Source: Chrysoporthe austroafricana (Eukaryota; Ascomycota; Sordariomycetes; Diaporthales; Cryphonectriaceae). Taken from it: a stretch of 64,000 nucleotides of DNA. Below the pieces are notes generated by a model. The model saw nothing but the letters and a program-made list of their open reading frames with translations. It was not told the DNA's origin and did no database searches. The translations under genes were made by a program, and so were the position numbers. Shown in pieces: positions 20,691-30,548 of the stretch. Location of the stretch: NCBI GenBank assembly GCA_001051155.2, contig JYIP02000009.1, positions 1,674,001 through 1,738,000 on the forward strand, given 5' to 3'. The first letter of the stretch is position 1; each line of letters starts with the position of its first letter.

Positions 20691-22230
20691 CGGCAGCAGG
20701 CGGCGGCGGGGGACGTCCTATATCAGAAAGGAGGACGGCAGCGCTGCTAGGCGCTTGGCCTCGCGGCGCGGACGCAGCCTCGGATAAAGGGTTTATCGCT
20801 ACCGTAACCAGAGGCTTGGTATAGGGCGGGCCGTAGCTGCGAAAGAAATCTAGTCAGTAGAAATATTAGTGCGGGAAAAGCGCGCTAAGGCAGCGCAAAA
20901 TGCAGCAGTAATACGATACTGCCGTTACGCAAGACGTGATGGCGCGTACTGCAAGTAAGTGCGCCGGATACGTACTAGGAGTAAGGTAAGATGTGCGAGG
21001 CAAGGCGCTTGGAAAGGCTCTTGAGGTCTTGCTATCGAAACGGGCCTGGGCGAAAAATAGGCCGCGAAAACGTAAACTGAAACGGTTGCTGGTTAGCTGG
21101 CAGATAGCAGCTTGGCGCATACTGCCAAGTGAAAGGGAGCTGAGCTTTTGACAAGGAGCTTTTGGGAAGTAGGGAAGGGGAAGGGAGGGGGGAGAGAGCT
21201 GTATGGGGCTAGCAGGCTAGGGAAGCTGGCTGGATGGGTCGAAGAATAAAAGAGGCAGGAAGGGAAGAACGGGCCTTAGTAAAAATCCGAAACGCCAACG
21301 CCGGGCACGCGGGAATTACCTCGATAGCGCGTTCCAAGGAGACGGCCAAGCAGCTGCGTGAAAACTTCTTCCGAAGGTAGTGCAGGCGAAGCGCTCGAAA
21401 ATATGTGAAGAGCAGGCGATAGCAGGTCTCTAAAGAACGGTACTAGGGAAGAAGGCTGGATAAAAAGGATAGAAGGCAAAAAGGAGGAGGAAGAGGAAGA
21501 GGAAAAGGAGGAGGAGGAGAAAAAGGAGGAGGAGGAGGAGGGCCGCCGCTATAAGCAGGGCATGCGGTCGAGGCTGGAAGTTCCCTTTGCCCGTATAGAT
21601 AAATCAGACGTACTGGTACTTGCTATAATAAAGGCAGTCGGCGAAGCATTCGAGAGCAGGAAGGGGATAAAACAAACGGGCGTAGCGGATATTAAATGCC
21701 GGAGTATGGGTAGTGCAAAAGGCAGCCGTAAAGGATAGCAAATCGTAATCAATGCCCTAGCAGGGCGTTAAGTAAAAGAAGAAAAAGAAGAAGAAGAAGA
21801 AGGACTAAGTGAAGCTTTGTATAACTGCAAAAGGTCCGCTAGCCTGCGCGAGCGTACAAGAAGACCCGCGCCTCTGTCCTGGCCGAGCGAAAAGCTTGTT
21901 TCGATTGAATTCGGAAACGACAGGGCAAGAGCGTAAGGAGAAGCTTGCTTTTCGTCGCTATTACTCTTACTTTACATTTTCTTCTTCTTTGGCTTGCCCG
22001 TACAGCTTAGAATATAGGGAAGCGGCAGTATTCTCCTACAAAAAGGCCAGGATAAGTAGGGCGCGCTGCTTCTGCCAAAATTCCTGCTTCCAGCACGTCC
22101 TGTACGCAGCAGCATAAGCCCTCTTTTCAACCGCAATCTCTTCGTCCTTCCAGAAAGGCGCTCGGCTGCTCAGACAGCCTTAACTGCCGCCCCAGCCTGG
22201 ACAAGACCCAGTCGCTACGGCTCTGCCAAT
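20691..22230. promoter_or_regulatory. Divergent intergenic region of module 2 with polypurine tract
   Basis: About 1.5 kb between the start region of the SNF2 relic and the start of X2. I find no supported gene. A polypurine tract of GGA/GAA units spans about 21471-21545, and GAAGAAGAA lies at about 21779-21802. Its position matches the divergent promoter region of module 1. Confidence 0.4.
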
Positions 22231-23400
22231 ATGGCTACCGAGAACCCTCGGGCGGACGAGGATAACGACGCAACCGGCCGTAACCTTTCGTCTGACTCCG
22301 TTCGAGCAATGCCGCCCCGCTAGGCCCAGTACAGCCGGCGCCCACCCCTTCTAGCACAACCCGCTCTGCCGCCCTTTCGTCGTGCTGCGATACTGCGAAA
22401 CTCTCCCGGCACTATTGCATCGCCTGGGCGCGACGTTCGGTCGCCGTTTAAGCCCAGTCCTTATCCGGTCTTACGCCAGGAGCTGCAACCCTTCGCCACG
22501 CCAGCCCGGCCAGTCCCACAACAGCCGCCTGCACTTCCTGTCTGTCGATCGCCCTCCTCCCCTCCCCGGGACCGTCCTGTATTACCCTATAGCGGCTAAC
22601 ATACAATACCTCTGATAGGTTTCTCGTGCAAAGCGGCTCGTCCCGGCCGTGCTTACGATAACCGACAGCGGGCGCGACAGAGCGCTCTTGCTAGAGCCTT
22701 ATCGAGCTTTGGCCCCCGCCCGACTGGCGTCGCCCACGCGCGGGCTGCTAGGTATGCCGATAGCGAGCTTCGCAGCTAATGCCGGCCAGGACAGGCAGCA
22801 CAGCTCGTCCGAAACCGACCGCGCCTAGATTGCGTCAGGCGCGAACGCTACGCCGCGCATGAACTGTTTCCTCCACAGCGCGACATCCGATAGCCACCAG
22901 TGCATACGGCGAAGACGCCGAGACGGTAGCAGTATGTCCTCCCCTCCCCTCCCCCCTGGTAGTTCGCCACGCGCCCGGCTGATACCGTTCTTTCAGCCTT
23001 GTACGCATGTGCGTAGTATGCGGACTGCAGCATTAGTTGCGATCCGGTGCCCGAGGCCGTCGCGAAAGAGATAAGGGCGTCTTGGGAAAGCAAGGCCGTC
23101 GAGACCGAGACGACATTCCGCTCCAAGTACAAAGCCTTGCGAGAGGCGATCCTGCTCGCGGACTCGACAAGTCCCGCCCAGGCCGAGAGGAATATGCGGG
23201 AGAAGCTTACGGTAAACGCGACGAACGGCTTCCGAGCGAAATGCCGGATCAGAGCATTTCGCCATATCGTCGGGACGATAATGCAAGGCGGGGCCGCTGC
23301 GCCGGCCGAGGCCCGCTGGCTCCTCGACCCCGCGCTCTGGAATATTTCAGAAGACGATACGCCGTCCGACCGCTCTAAGCGCAAGCGCCGAGAGACATAG
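22231..23400 (+). pseudogene. Gene X2: Cys-cluster protein relic (module 2)
   Basis: ATG at 22231 opens MATENPRADEDNDATGR and a Pro/Arg-rich region broken by TAG at 22321 and later TAA/TAG. The conserved blocks of X1 recur in order: NCFLHSATSDSHQC (X1 CVNCFLHSYTIRNDQC; the first Cys is replaced here), SCDPVPEAVAKEIR (X1 TCDAVPDSVAAEMQ), FRSKYKALREAILLADSTS and RWLLDPALWNISED. The last exon (from about 23030) is open to TAG at 23400 and ends in a basic KRKRRET tail. Frame breaks and missing Cys mark it as decayed. Conserved gene order (SNF2 minus, X plus, Y plus) proves it is the module 2 partner of X1. Confidence 0.6.
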
Positions 23401-23446
23401 TTTACAATCTAGATCCTTCGTGTACGGCTATCTCTCTCTGTCCCTC

Positions 23447-23469
23447 TTTTTTTTTTTTTTTTTTTTTTT
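23447..23469. repeat. Poly(T) tract
   Basis: A run of 23 T between X2 and Y2, followed by GTTCC. It lies 47 bases past the X2 stop. Confidence 0.9.
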
Positions 23470-23507
23470 GTTCCTCCCAAGCTACGCGCTCTAGTGGTCC
23501 AGCGAGC

Positions 23508-24110
23508 ATGGCGTCGACTCCCACGCCAGGCAATAAGGCGGCCCTCCGCGGCGACCTTCGAAAGAGCCCGTATGCGAGCAGCTTGCGGGAAGAGCTGCGA
23601 AACGTGGAAAACGCGGCCTATAGACCAGCCTGCTACTATCAGCTATATACGCTCCCCTATCCGCCCCTCCCCCCAACTCCCCTCCTCTCCTCTCCCCCGG
23701 GCCCTGCGGCGCCTTGCACTTTCGGCGCCTTGCTGATCTCCCGCAGGAGCGCAGGCCAAAGCTTGCATCCGCTACGCCGCGAAGAAGGAGAAATGCAGCC
23801 CCGTGGACCCGCAGCACCCGCTCGTGCGGGCATGGCTGGACGGCAGGCAGGCAGGCCAAGACATAAACCCGATCGAGCGTTTCGATAAGGCACGCCGTCT
23901 GCAATAATATCTACTGCACGGCGCGGCCGCGGTGCTGCGGCTGCACGAGAATGCGTATCGGCTGGCTGTCAGCAGCATAAATACCCTGACGACGACCGCT
24001 GACGTGCTTGAGGAGCTTTTCGTATGCAGCAGCCCCCGAAGTGGTTGGCTCGTGGCGCCGCTAGAGAGCAGCCCTGCACCCCGCCTTGCTCTCTGGTCTA
24101 TACCACTCGC
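23508..24110 (+). pseudogene. Gene Y2: small Cys-cluster protein relic (module 2)
   Basis: ATG at 23508 starts MASTPTPGNKAALRGDLRKS, then SSLREELRNVENAAYRPAC, matching SCLKEELRNLEDRNYKPVC of Y1 with its first two Cys changed (SPYASS against IPCESC). A pyrimidine-rich stretch ending CTCCCGCAG looks like an intron, after which KACIRYAAKKEKCSPVDPQ matches KATSCIQYAKKKTKCVPVN. The helical part follows (VRAWLDGRQAGQDINPIERF), then a TAA in RRLQ-stop-YLLHGAA, and a C-terminus shorter than in Y1. Loss of Cys and the stop indicate decay. Confidence 0.55.
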
Positions 24111-25024
24111 TCCGGGCCGGAGCGAGCGCGGCCTTGGACCGCAGGGCAGGTAGGGCGGCTGGGCCGCACGAGTCACGAGATGAGCATGGCACACTGCCAT
24201 GCTAATGACTGGCCGCCTTACATCCCTCCCCCCCTTCCCTAGTGCCCCCTATAACAGCGCATTCCTACCTGCTCCCGTGCGGCAAAGGCCGCTTATCTAT
24301 CCTGCTGCGCGCAACCCCTCTTCCGATAAAGCCACAGCTCATACGCAATACCTAACCGCGAGGCTGGCTGGGAAGGTGTCCTGAAGGCAGCTCTGGGGAC
24401 AAGGCGTGAGGACTGGCGCTGGCATACGGCTGGGCCTGTAGCGAGCGGCGATGCGGAGGGATAATCGCCACGATGCTGCGAATACGGCCGCCGGTGGCCT
24501 AGACAGCGCTCGGGCAAGCGCTTCTGGCGGCAGCGGCGGCGGCGCGATTACGAGCGAAGGACGCTGCATACGGTACGCCCGTACATATGGCGCGGGACGG
24601 GAGCTAGGCTGAGGAGAGTTGCGACGAGGCTGGCAAAGCGACGAGGCTAGCAGGGCCAACGACAGAAACCACTACCAGAACCGGCAAGAAGCCTTACGAT
24701 ATCGTCGTCTCCCCACTCACTCTCTGCTACAAAATACGTTATCTCCCAGACGCCTACCCCTCTTTCATTCTTTTTGCCTGCTTCTTCACCTGCCCGCTTC
24801 CTCACCTGCCCGCTTCGAGCGCGTACGCCCCTTTTCCTTTTTACAAAGCCATTCTCCCTCCTTCCTATAAACAATCAGAGCGATAGCTACAAGAAATCCC
24901 AAGACATCCCAAGATATCCCGCCGCCAGTGCCTCTGCTGCCCGTCTTGCCTTAATAACTATCTTTATACCCCTGCTCCTAACGCTTCGTCCCCCGACGCT
25001 ATACGCGGCGCGAATCCCTTCATT
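24111..25024. other. Region without a supported gene
   Basis: No frame with recognisable content on either strand. The stretch is GC-rich on the left and pyrimidine-rich near 24760-24870. It likely contains the promoter of the F-box gene at its right end. Confidence 0.4.
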
Positions 25025-26738
25025 ATGGTAGCATAGCAAGTGCAGAGGGATCTGGAGAGCTTCGTTCTCGAAGTAGAGACGGAGGCGAACCAGGTACTAC
25101 TCGATCGCCTCGCCCAGGAGGCGCGCTACGATGGCGCGAGCTCAGCCCAACCTCAGGTAGTGGTCACCAGTCCCTTTGGCAAGCTGCCATAGGAACTGCA
25201 GTACATGATCGCTGCGCACCTCGACCTGCGCGAGCTGGCCCGCTTGCGGAAAACCTGCCGCACCTTCTTTCGCAATTTCCTAAGCCTCTACCAGAAATAG
25301 TGCGCGGCAGCGAATGACTTCGTCTTGGTCGACCTATTCTTCCCCCAGCTGTCAATCGGCCTTCCGGCGACCGCACTACAGCGTGCTTTGAGTCCTGGCT
25401 ACGACGTCCGCCAGTATATGAGAAATTATGGAAGGTTCGGCCGCGTGCCGCAGCCTGCTATCCCCTGGTACGCCCCCCCCTTTTCCCCCGACAGCTTCCT
25501 GCGACAGGCTGACCGGTATATCCAGGAGGCTGCGCGCCGACGTCCCTGCCAGTCCCTTCCGAACCTGCTGCGAGTTGGAAGCGGTCTTTCACGAGGGTCT
25601 GAAGCTCGCTCGGCGGCGGCCCGAGTCCCAGGCCTTTCCTCGCTTTACTGCGATAGCGCTACGCGTATTATCTGCGCTCCCGGACGCGATCGGTAGCAAT
25701 GTGCAGGTCGGTACCCCGTTCGGAAAAAGCCTGGCGTTCAGAGAGGCTTCGGCTCCCCGATCGCCTCCTGCGAACGCCCGGAAGGCGCTGACGAAGATCC
25801 TCACCCTAGTAATGGCCTTCACGATTAATAACCAGGCGCAGAAGTCCGTGCTGCTGAAGCTGGGTATCCTGCTCGTAACTAAAGGCGCGGACGTCTTCTC
25901 CTACGACAACATACGCCGCATGCTACGAGCCAAGCTCAGATTCCTGGCGAGTGAGTACGAGACGATTAACGAGCCCGATAAGTGGCCGCGGGCTGCCGGG
26001 AATGCACCTTACCCCGTATGGCCCTTCCAGCTCTCGACACTGGATATGCTCGGGATGCCCATCTACTCCTTTATCGCATTTTTCACGTAGCACGGACCGG
26101 CGAAAGGCTTTGCCTCAGCAGACCTCGGCGCAGCCGCGGTCGAGGCGTTCGCGCTATCGGCTCTAGACCCCGATATCGAGAGAATGCCTATATACGACGA
26201 GGAGCCCGGCAGCGATAACAACATAAGCGTCCGGTATCACGTGCCCTTCATACCGCACGTCGTACTCTGCCTGGTCCGCTGCTTTATAACCGCCTATGCC
26301 GGCCCGGGCAACGTCGGCATACTGGATGCCTCTTACAACCCGCGGCTTGTTATACGCATCGAGGAGGCCATCGCATATCTGTTGGCGCGCGACCCCTCTC
26401 AAGGACGGCACTGCGTCGTCTGCCGGGACATTACGGACCGTACGCCCTCCCCCCACGGCGACCTCAGCAGGGTCCCCCTTACGCACTTCTTGGCAGCATT
26501 CGATTTTAGGGCAGCGCTGGGCATGCTCGCCGGCAAGGGCGCCACGGACGCTATAAGGGTAGTAGATGGTGCTAGCAACCCAGCGTCCTTTTACGCGCGC
26601 AGCTTTCGTACCATGCATTACCTGGTCGGGGACCGCGACGATCGCTACCTCGCGACCAACCCGGCAGGCCAGACCATTGTAAGGGGTTCGGCGGAGCCTA
26701 AGCTCCGAACTCCGTTCTTAGCCACATTTCGTCACTAG
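25025..26738 (+). pseudogene. F-box protein gene, RIP-broken
   Basis: ATG at 25025 is followed by TAG after two codons, then a helical lead (RDLESFVLEVETEANQVLLD) and an F-box: FGKLP-stop-ELQYMIAAHLDLREL, ARLRKTCRTFFRNFLSLYQK. The first stop falls at a position often Gln in LPxE motifs; another TAG follows YQK. The frame continues to about 25500, shifts by an indel near 25500-25560, and then stays open to 26738 except for one TAG at 26088. The long C-terminal part (KALTKILTLVMAFTINNQAQ, HCVVCRDITDRTP) has no known domain. F-box proteins recruit substrates to SCF ubiquitin ligases. It lies just beyond module 2 in the same orientation as X2 and Y2, and I saw no equivalent in module 1. Confidence 0.6.
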
Positions 26739-26802
26739 AGTCATCTAGCTAGAAAACTTAGACAGAACAACAACAAGCAGAGAAAACTCGACCAATAGAC
26801 CC

Positions 26803-27884
26803 TTATTCATGCAGCATATTCATCTCGGCATCACGACTAAGGACGCTGCTGTCGCGCGTGCTGCTCTGCGTCTTCCTCTTCTTGTTGGGGGTGGCGGCTC
26901 TGGACCCGCCACCTCCATAGAGCTCATCGAGCTGATCAGGCTGCATTGTTTCTACCACCCATTTCACTGACTTATGATCAGCCTGGACGCGAATAATGGT
27001 CCTAGGTGTTGGCGACGTAATGAACGGCTTAGCGAACTGTATTACCGTCCATGCAAAACGAGCGAACAGATATTCCCTAGCTTGCCTATTGCCAGGGAGA
27101 TGGAGTTCGACATTATGGTACCAGGTGAAGAATTCGGGTGCTGCTATAGGATCAAAACCGTGTACGACATATCGGTCGCCTTTGGATGTAATCGTCCAAT
27201 ATCGGGAATCGAGCCACCAATATATGTCGTTACGGAAGTTGATCATATTTCTGGAATCTTCAGTATCTCTCCGATCCCGTCCGTATGCGCTCATCCCATT
27301 ATTCTTAAACCAATTGCCTTCTTCTCGAGGTATGAGATGGGCTTCCGCTTTCGAATAAGATGAGGCGGTAAGGACACAAGAATGAAATGGATAGCTAAGT
27401 GAAAGAGAAGGCCAGGAAGTAGGGACATGGCCGTGAGGAAATGGCCAGTCGCGAAATGAAGGCACAACGGGATACATTGGCGAACCTGTCGCAGAGGAAG
27501 TTAGTCATATAGCAGACGAACATTGCTATCGTCGCCCTGGGATGATAACCTACTGTCAATAACAAAGTAATACTCTTTGCATAACAGCACATCATCATGC
27601 GGGGTCGTAACCGGTATCTGTCCGTCTCTGTCTAGAGCGAGACGGCCTGACCAAGCATTGTTTGCAACGATCTGACAGGCGACGAGGGCTGTTGCATGCC
27701 AAACTCCCAGACGAGGCGGATTGCCCGTGTCCGCCACTGCGTCAACGCGTGCTAGGCTCAAGAGCTTATTGTTGGGAGCGTCGTAACCAGGGTGCAGGAA
27801 TTGGATGGGCGACATATCGGATGTTGTAAGGGCAGGTAGTGTCAACGAGGGACGAACAATGGCTGGCCGTGGATTGGCGGCCAT
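26803..27884 (-). CDS. Fungal HNH_2-type nuclease-domain protein
   Basis: Two frames make one gene. The 5' part (27884 to about 27522) starts MAANPRPAIVRPSL and contains IQFLHPGYDAPNNKLLSLAR and ALVACQIVANNAW, the N-terminal signature of a common fungal HNH family. The 3' part (27485-26803) contains YPVVPSFRDWPFPHG, the HNH_2-like segment AHLIPREEGNWFKNNGM with DSRNMINFRNDIYWWLDSRY, and a basic tail PNKKRKTQ. The junction at 27486-27521 is unresolved: GTTCGT...GACTAAC...GACAG looks like an intron, but at 36 nt it is very short and leaves the phase off by one, so a 1-nt indel is equally likely. Molecular function in fungi is not established. This gene may mark the right edge of the island. Confidence 0.7.
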
Positions 27885-28097
27885 GGTTCATGTGATGGTG
27901 AGCGGACTGATGGTGAGCGGACTGATGTTGGGGGATGAAATGATGGAAACGGGTGTTGTTTTGTTGTTTTTCCTTTGTTGCTGTTTTTCCTTTGTTTAGA
28001 AATGCTAATTGAGCTTTCCGGCCAGCACGACTGAAGATGAATCATGACTGTCGATTACCTAATCCGTTACCTAATCCGTCGGGCAATGCAAATTATT

Positions 28098-28604
28098 CAA
28101 TGGAGCGGAGGACAGGCCGGAAGCGGCTTGCTGCTGACGGGCCGGCCGGAGCGGAGTGTTCTAAACTCTGTTCTCTGCAAATAATTCCTGAGGAGGGATT
28201 GGTCAGTTTTGAAATTGCCTATTTAGGAAATCTTAGTATGGTAGGTAGTGGGAAGGCGCCGCAGGCAGGCAGGCAAGGGGGGTCTAGGGGGTTCTCCCCT
28301 GGAATATTGCTAGAGCTCCTGAAACCTGAAAATTCTACTATATTTACATACAAATAAGCTAGGCCAAGCTATCAACCTTACAACCAATACTGTCGCTATT
28401 GATATCAATAGTACTGCCGCTATTAACGATACCGCCGCTATCGACAGCAATGCCGCCCGAAAGTAACGGAATTAGCATCGATTTCTAGCAGGTAAGCTTC
28501 AATATCCCCCCCTCCTATTGCTCGTTACGGGGACAGGTAATTACAGCGCAGTTACGAGTACATAAGAACATTCCGCTTCCGGTCCCGTCCTCCGCTCCGT
28601 TAAT
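28098..28604 (+). mobile_element. MITE-like element with ~28-bp terminal inverted repeats, copy 1
   Basis: The left end AATGGAGCGGAGGACAGG, continuing CCGGAAGCGG, is nearly the reverse complement of the right end CCGCTTCCGGTCCCGTCCTC, continuing CGCTCCGTT. The interior has no coding frame but contains ACAAATAATTCCTGAGGA, TTACATACAAATAAGCT and irregular repeats of ACCGCTATCGA type. Full and partial relatives lie at 61350-61930 and 49655-49880. Size, terminal inverted repeats and lack of coding capacity indicate a non-autonomous DNA transposon. The target-site duplication was not resolved. Confidence 0.8.
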
Positions 28605-28901
28605 TCTTAACCGCTTCGCATCCGTTAATTCTTTAACAAATTGGCTTTACTGGGGATTAAAAAATAAACGAAAAAATTTGTCCTACTCCCCGAAGCTTGC
28701 GGATGGCCGAGTAGGGCAAATTTAGCGGAGCGGTTTCGTTTATTTTATAATACAAGGCAAGGTGCCGTTATCTGCCGCCTTGCTGATTACTAAGTGAGCC
28801 ATAGGCAATTTTGTTCGATCTCAGTCCTCTTTCATTTCATCTTGTATTCGATGAGTGCTGGATATCTCCTCAAATGCAAATTCTTGGACGTCGTCTATAG
28901 A
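28605..28901. other. AT-rich intergenic sequence
   Basis: No gene is seen. An imperfect inverted repeat built on TAAACGAAA/TTTCGTTTA and TTGTCCTACTC/GAGTAGGGCAA lies at about 28660-28745. Confidence 0.35.
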
Positions 28902-29739
28902 TTATTGATTGCATTGCATGTCTTTCATAAGCCCCCCTCCCAAAAAAAAAAGGAAACCACTAAATACCGAAGACATCGTCGCCAGGTCTATTTCCTCCTG
29001 AATCTCCTGGCCCTCGGCCTCGTTCTCCTCATCCTCTTCACCCCCTTCCAAGCCCACATTTCCAAAGGCTTCATAAAACATGCTTTCTTCGTTAAGGTCG
29101 CGTCGGCTGGCCATACGGGTGAGAAGCGTCTTGGAATGGCTGCAATCTGTATCTTCGTATTTTGGAATGTCTAAAGGTTTCCTTCGTTACCTAGCAAACT
29201 TCTCGCAAGGCAAAAAAGGCCATTTAAATTACCTTTATTGACTTCGAAGGCTTGAAGGAACGGCTGATGAGGGTCGAGTGCCAATATAGTTGATTTAGCA
29301 GCTTGCGGGCATCCTCTTCCAACATGTGAACATCCTCTTCCGGGTCGATTTGTATTTCTTTGTTGACTAACAGACGCTTTAGCGCCCTATAAAGACGGCG
29401 AACCGGGCCTACAGCCTCTGTCTCGAGGCTATCGTGACTTATGCGGGCGGTAGTTTGGTTGAATGAATGTCCCGCCACACGGTCCAGGTCTTCTCGTACC
29501 TCTTCCATGGCTTCTTCTTTCGACATGCCTTTTCGGGCTTTATACCCCTTGCGCTTGCTTGTAGCGGTAGCAGTAGTGTCCAAAAGCCTGATACGGCTGC
29601 TGCCAGGCACGAGCTTGCCGTAATTCAGCGACGCCATCGTATTCAAGCCCACCACGGCGAAGCTCACTCTCAAGCCCCTACCGTCGAGGAGCTGCGGCTT
29701 CAGATACGACAACGCAAGACCCATATCCCTCTTTTGCAA
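28902..29739 (-). CDS. Possible spliced gene of unknown function
   Basis: A 171-codon frame (29739-29224) starts MQKRDMGLALSYLKPQLLDG and has a charged helical part with KEEAMEEVREDLDRVAG and EEDVHMLEEDARKLLNQLYW. After SIK a donor-like GTAATT could lead to the next minus frame (29114-28902), an acidic C-terminus rich in Glu/Asp (EEDEENEAEGQEIQEEID). I could not make the splice phase fit exactly. No domain is recognised. An antisense frame overlaps the first part and is also open, so which strand is real is unsure. Confidence 0.35.
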
Positions 29740-30548
29740 GAGGAACTTGACGATGGCAGTACTGCTTTCCCTGGCGGTAGAGACGATCCGCAGTATCCTG
29801 ACCCCTTCTCAGCCCAAGCTCAACCTGCTTATTTCGAATGCAGCATCTGCCATATCCCTCACGCCTGGCATCGTCGAGTAAACGTAGCCCAGGTCGAGGT
29901 TTACGGTCTGATCCGCTAGTGGTGCAATGCTCAGATAACCGATTTCGACCTCGCCGCAGAGCTGAGATGGTATGGCCAGGGCGATTACGAAACGCCGCGT
30001 ACTAATTTCGTCGCAGTAAGAGACGAGCTGTATGTCGACGTCGAGCGTGAGCGGTACGAGGAGGAGATTTGCCGCGAGTGCCGACTTCCGAGCTATATCT
30101 CGATCAGTCTGACAGAGGATCTTCGAGGTTGTCGTCGCCAGTATCAAGCCCCCGCAGTCCTTACAGCCCTCTGGCCAGCCATTTTTCGAACCCCTTCAAC
30201 CCGTCTCCCTATTCTCCCTTGCTACCAGGCTTTCCGTTCCCTGGCAGCCGTACTGCTTCTGTGGCAGCTCGCCAAGCCGCAGCTGCTGCCTCGCGAGAAG
30301 TTCGAGAGCAACGGCTGGACGATAACTTTACCTTTCCTGGTCCCCAGTGGCCCCTTCCTGATAGCGCGTCGGCTGCTGAACGATACGTCGCGCTGCAGGC
30401 AGACGCTATCAGCGACGTCGACAAAGAACTCCTCGGCCAGTTTTACCTGACGCCCGAGTCCTTCTTTCCGAGAATCTCTATACGCCCTGGGGCTTGGTCA
30501 ACGGTGCCTCTGGCACCGTTGAGAAGCTGGCTTGGAAGGAGGGCGTAG
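29640..30548 (+). pseudogene. Fragmented ORF series, function unknown
   Basis: Successive plus-strand frames look coding but change phase: EELRLQIRQRKTHIPLLQEE near 29680, TDFDLAAELRWYGQGDYETP to about 30110, and a 159-codon frame 30069-30548 with SREVREQRLDDNFTFPGPQW and ELLGQFYLTPESFFPRISI. Stops between blocks are TAG/TAA/TGA. It may be one decayed gene or retroelement structural ORF. No domain recognised. Confidence 0.3.

Noticed and set aside
12642..26090. TAG/TAA reassigned to Gln instead of pseudogenes
   Set aside because: Intact genes in the same window terminate with TAG and TAA (CMR1 at 638, TauD at 45315-45317), and copy 1 uses ordinary codons where copy 2 has stops. RIP explains the pattern.
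5768..26738. Endogenous giant-virus insertion (SNF2 helicase plus histone-like gene)
   Set aside because: Genes carry spliceosomal introns, including one inside the H3-like gene, and no capsid, DNA polymerase or packaging-ATPase frame was seen.
4100..27000. Starship-type giant transposon
   Set aside because: No DUF3435 tyrosine-recombinase captain is visible near either end of the island, and no short target-site repeats could be defined.
29441..29919. Plus-strand ORFs over 29.4-29.9 kb as one gene
   Set aside because: They overlap a better-balanced minus frame and change phase repeatedly; kept only as uncertain relics.
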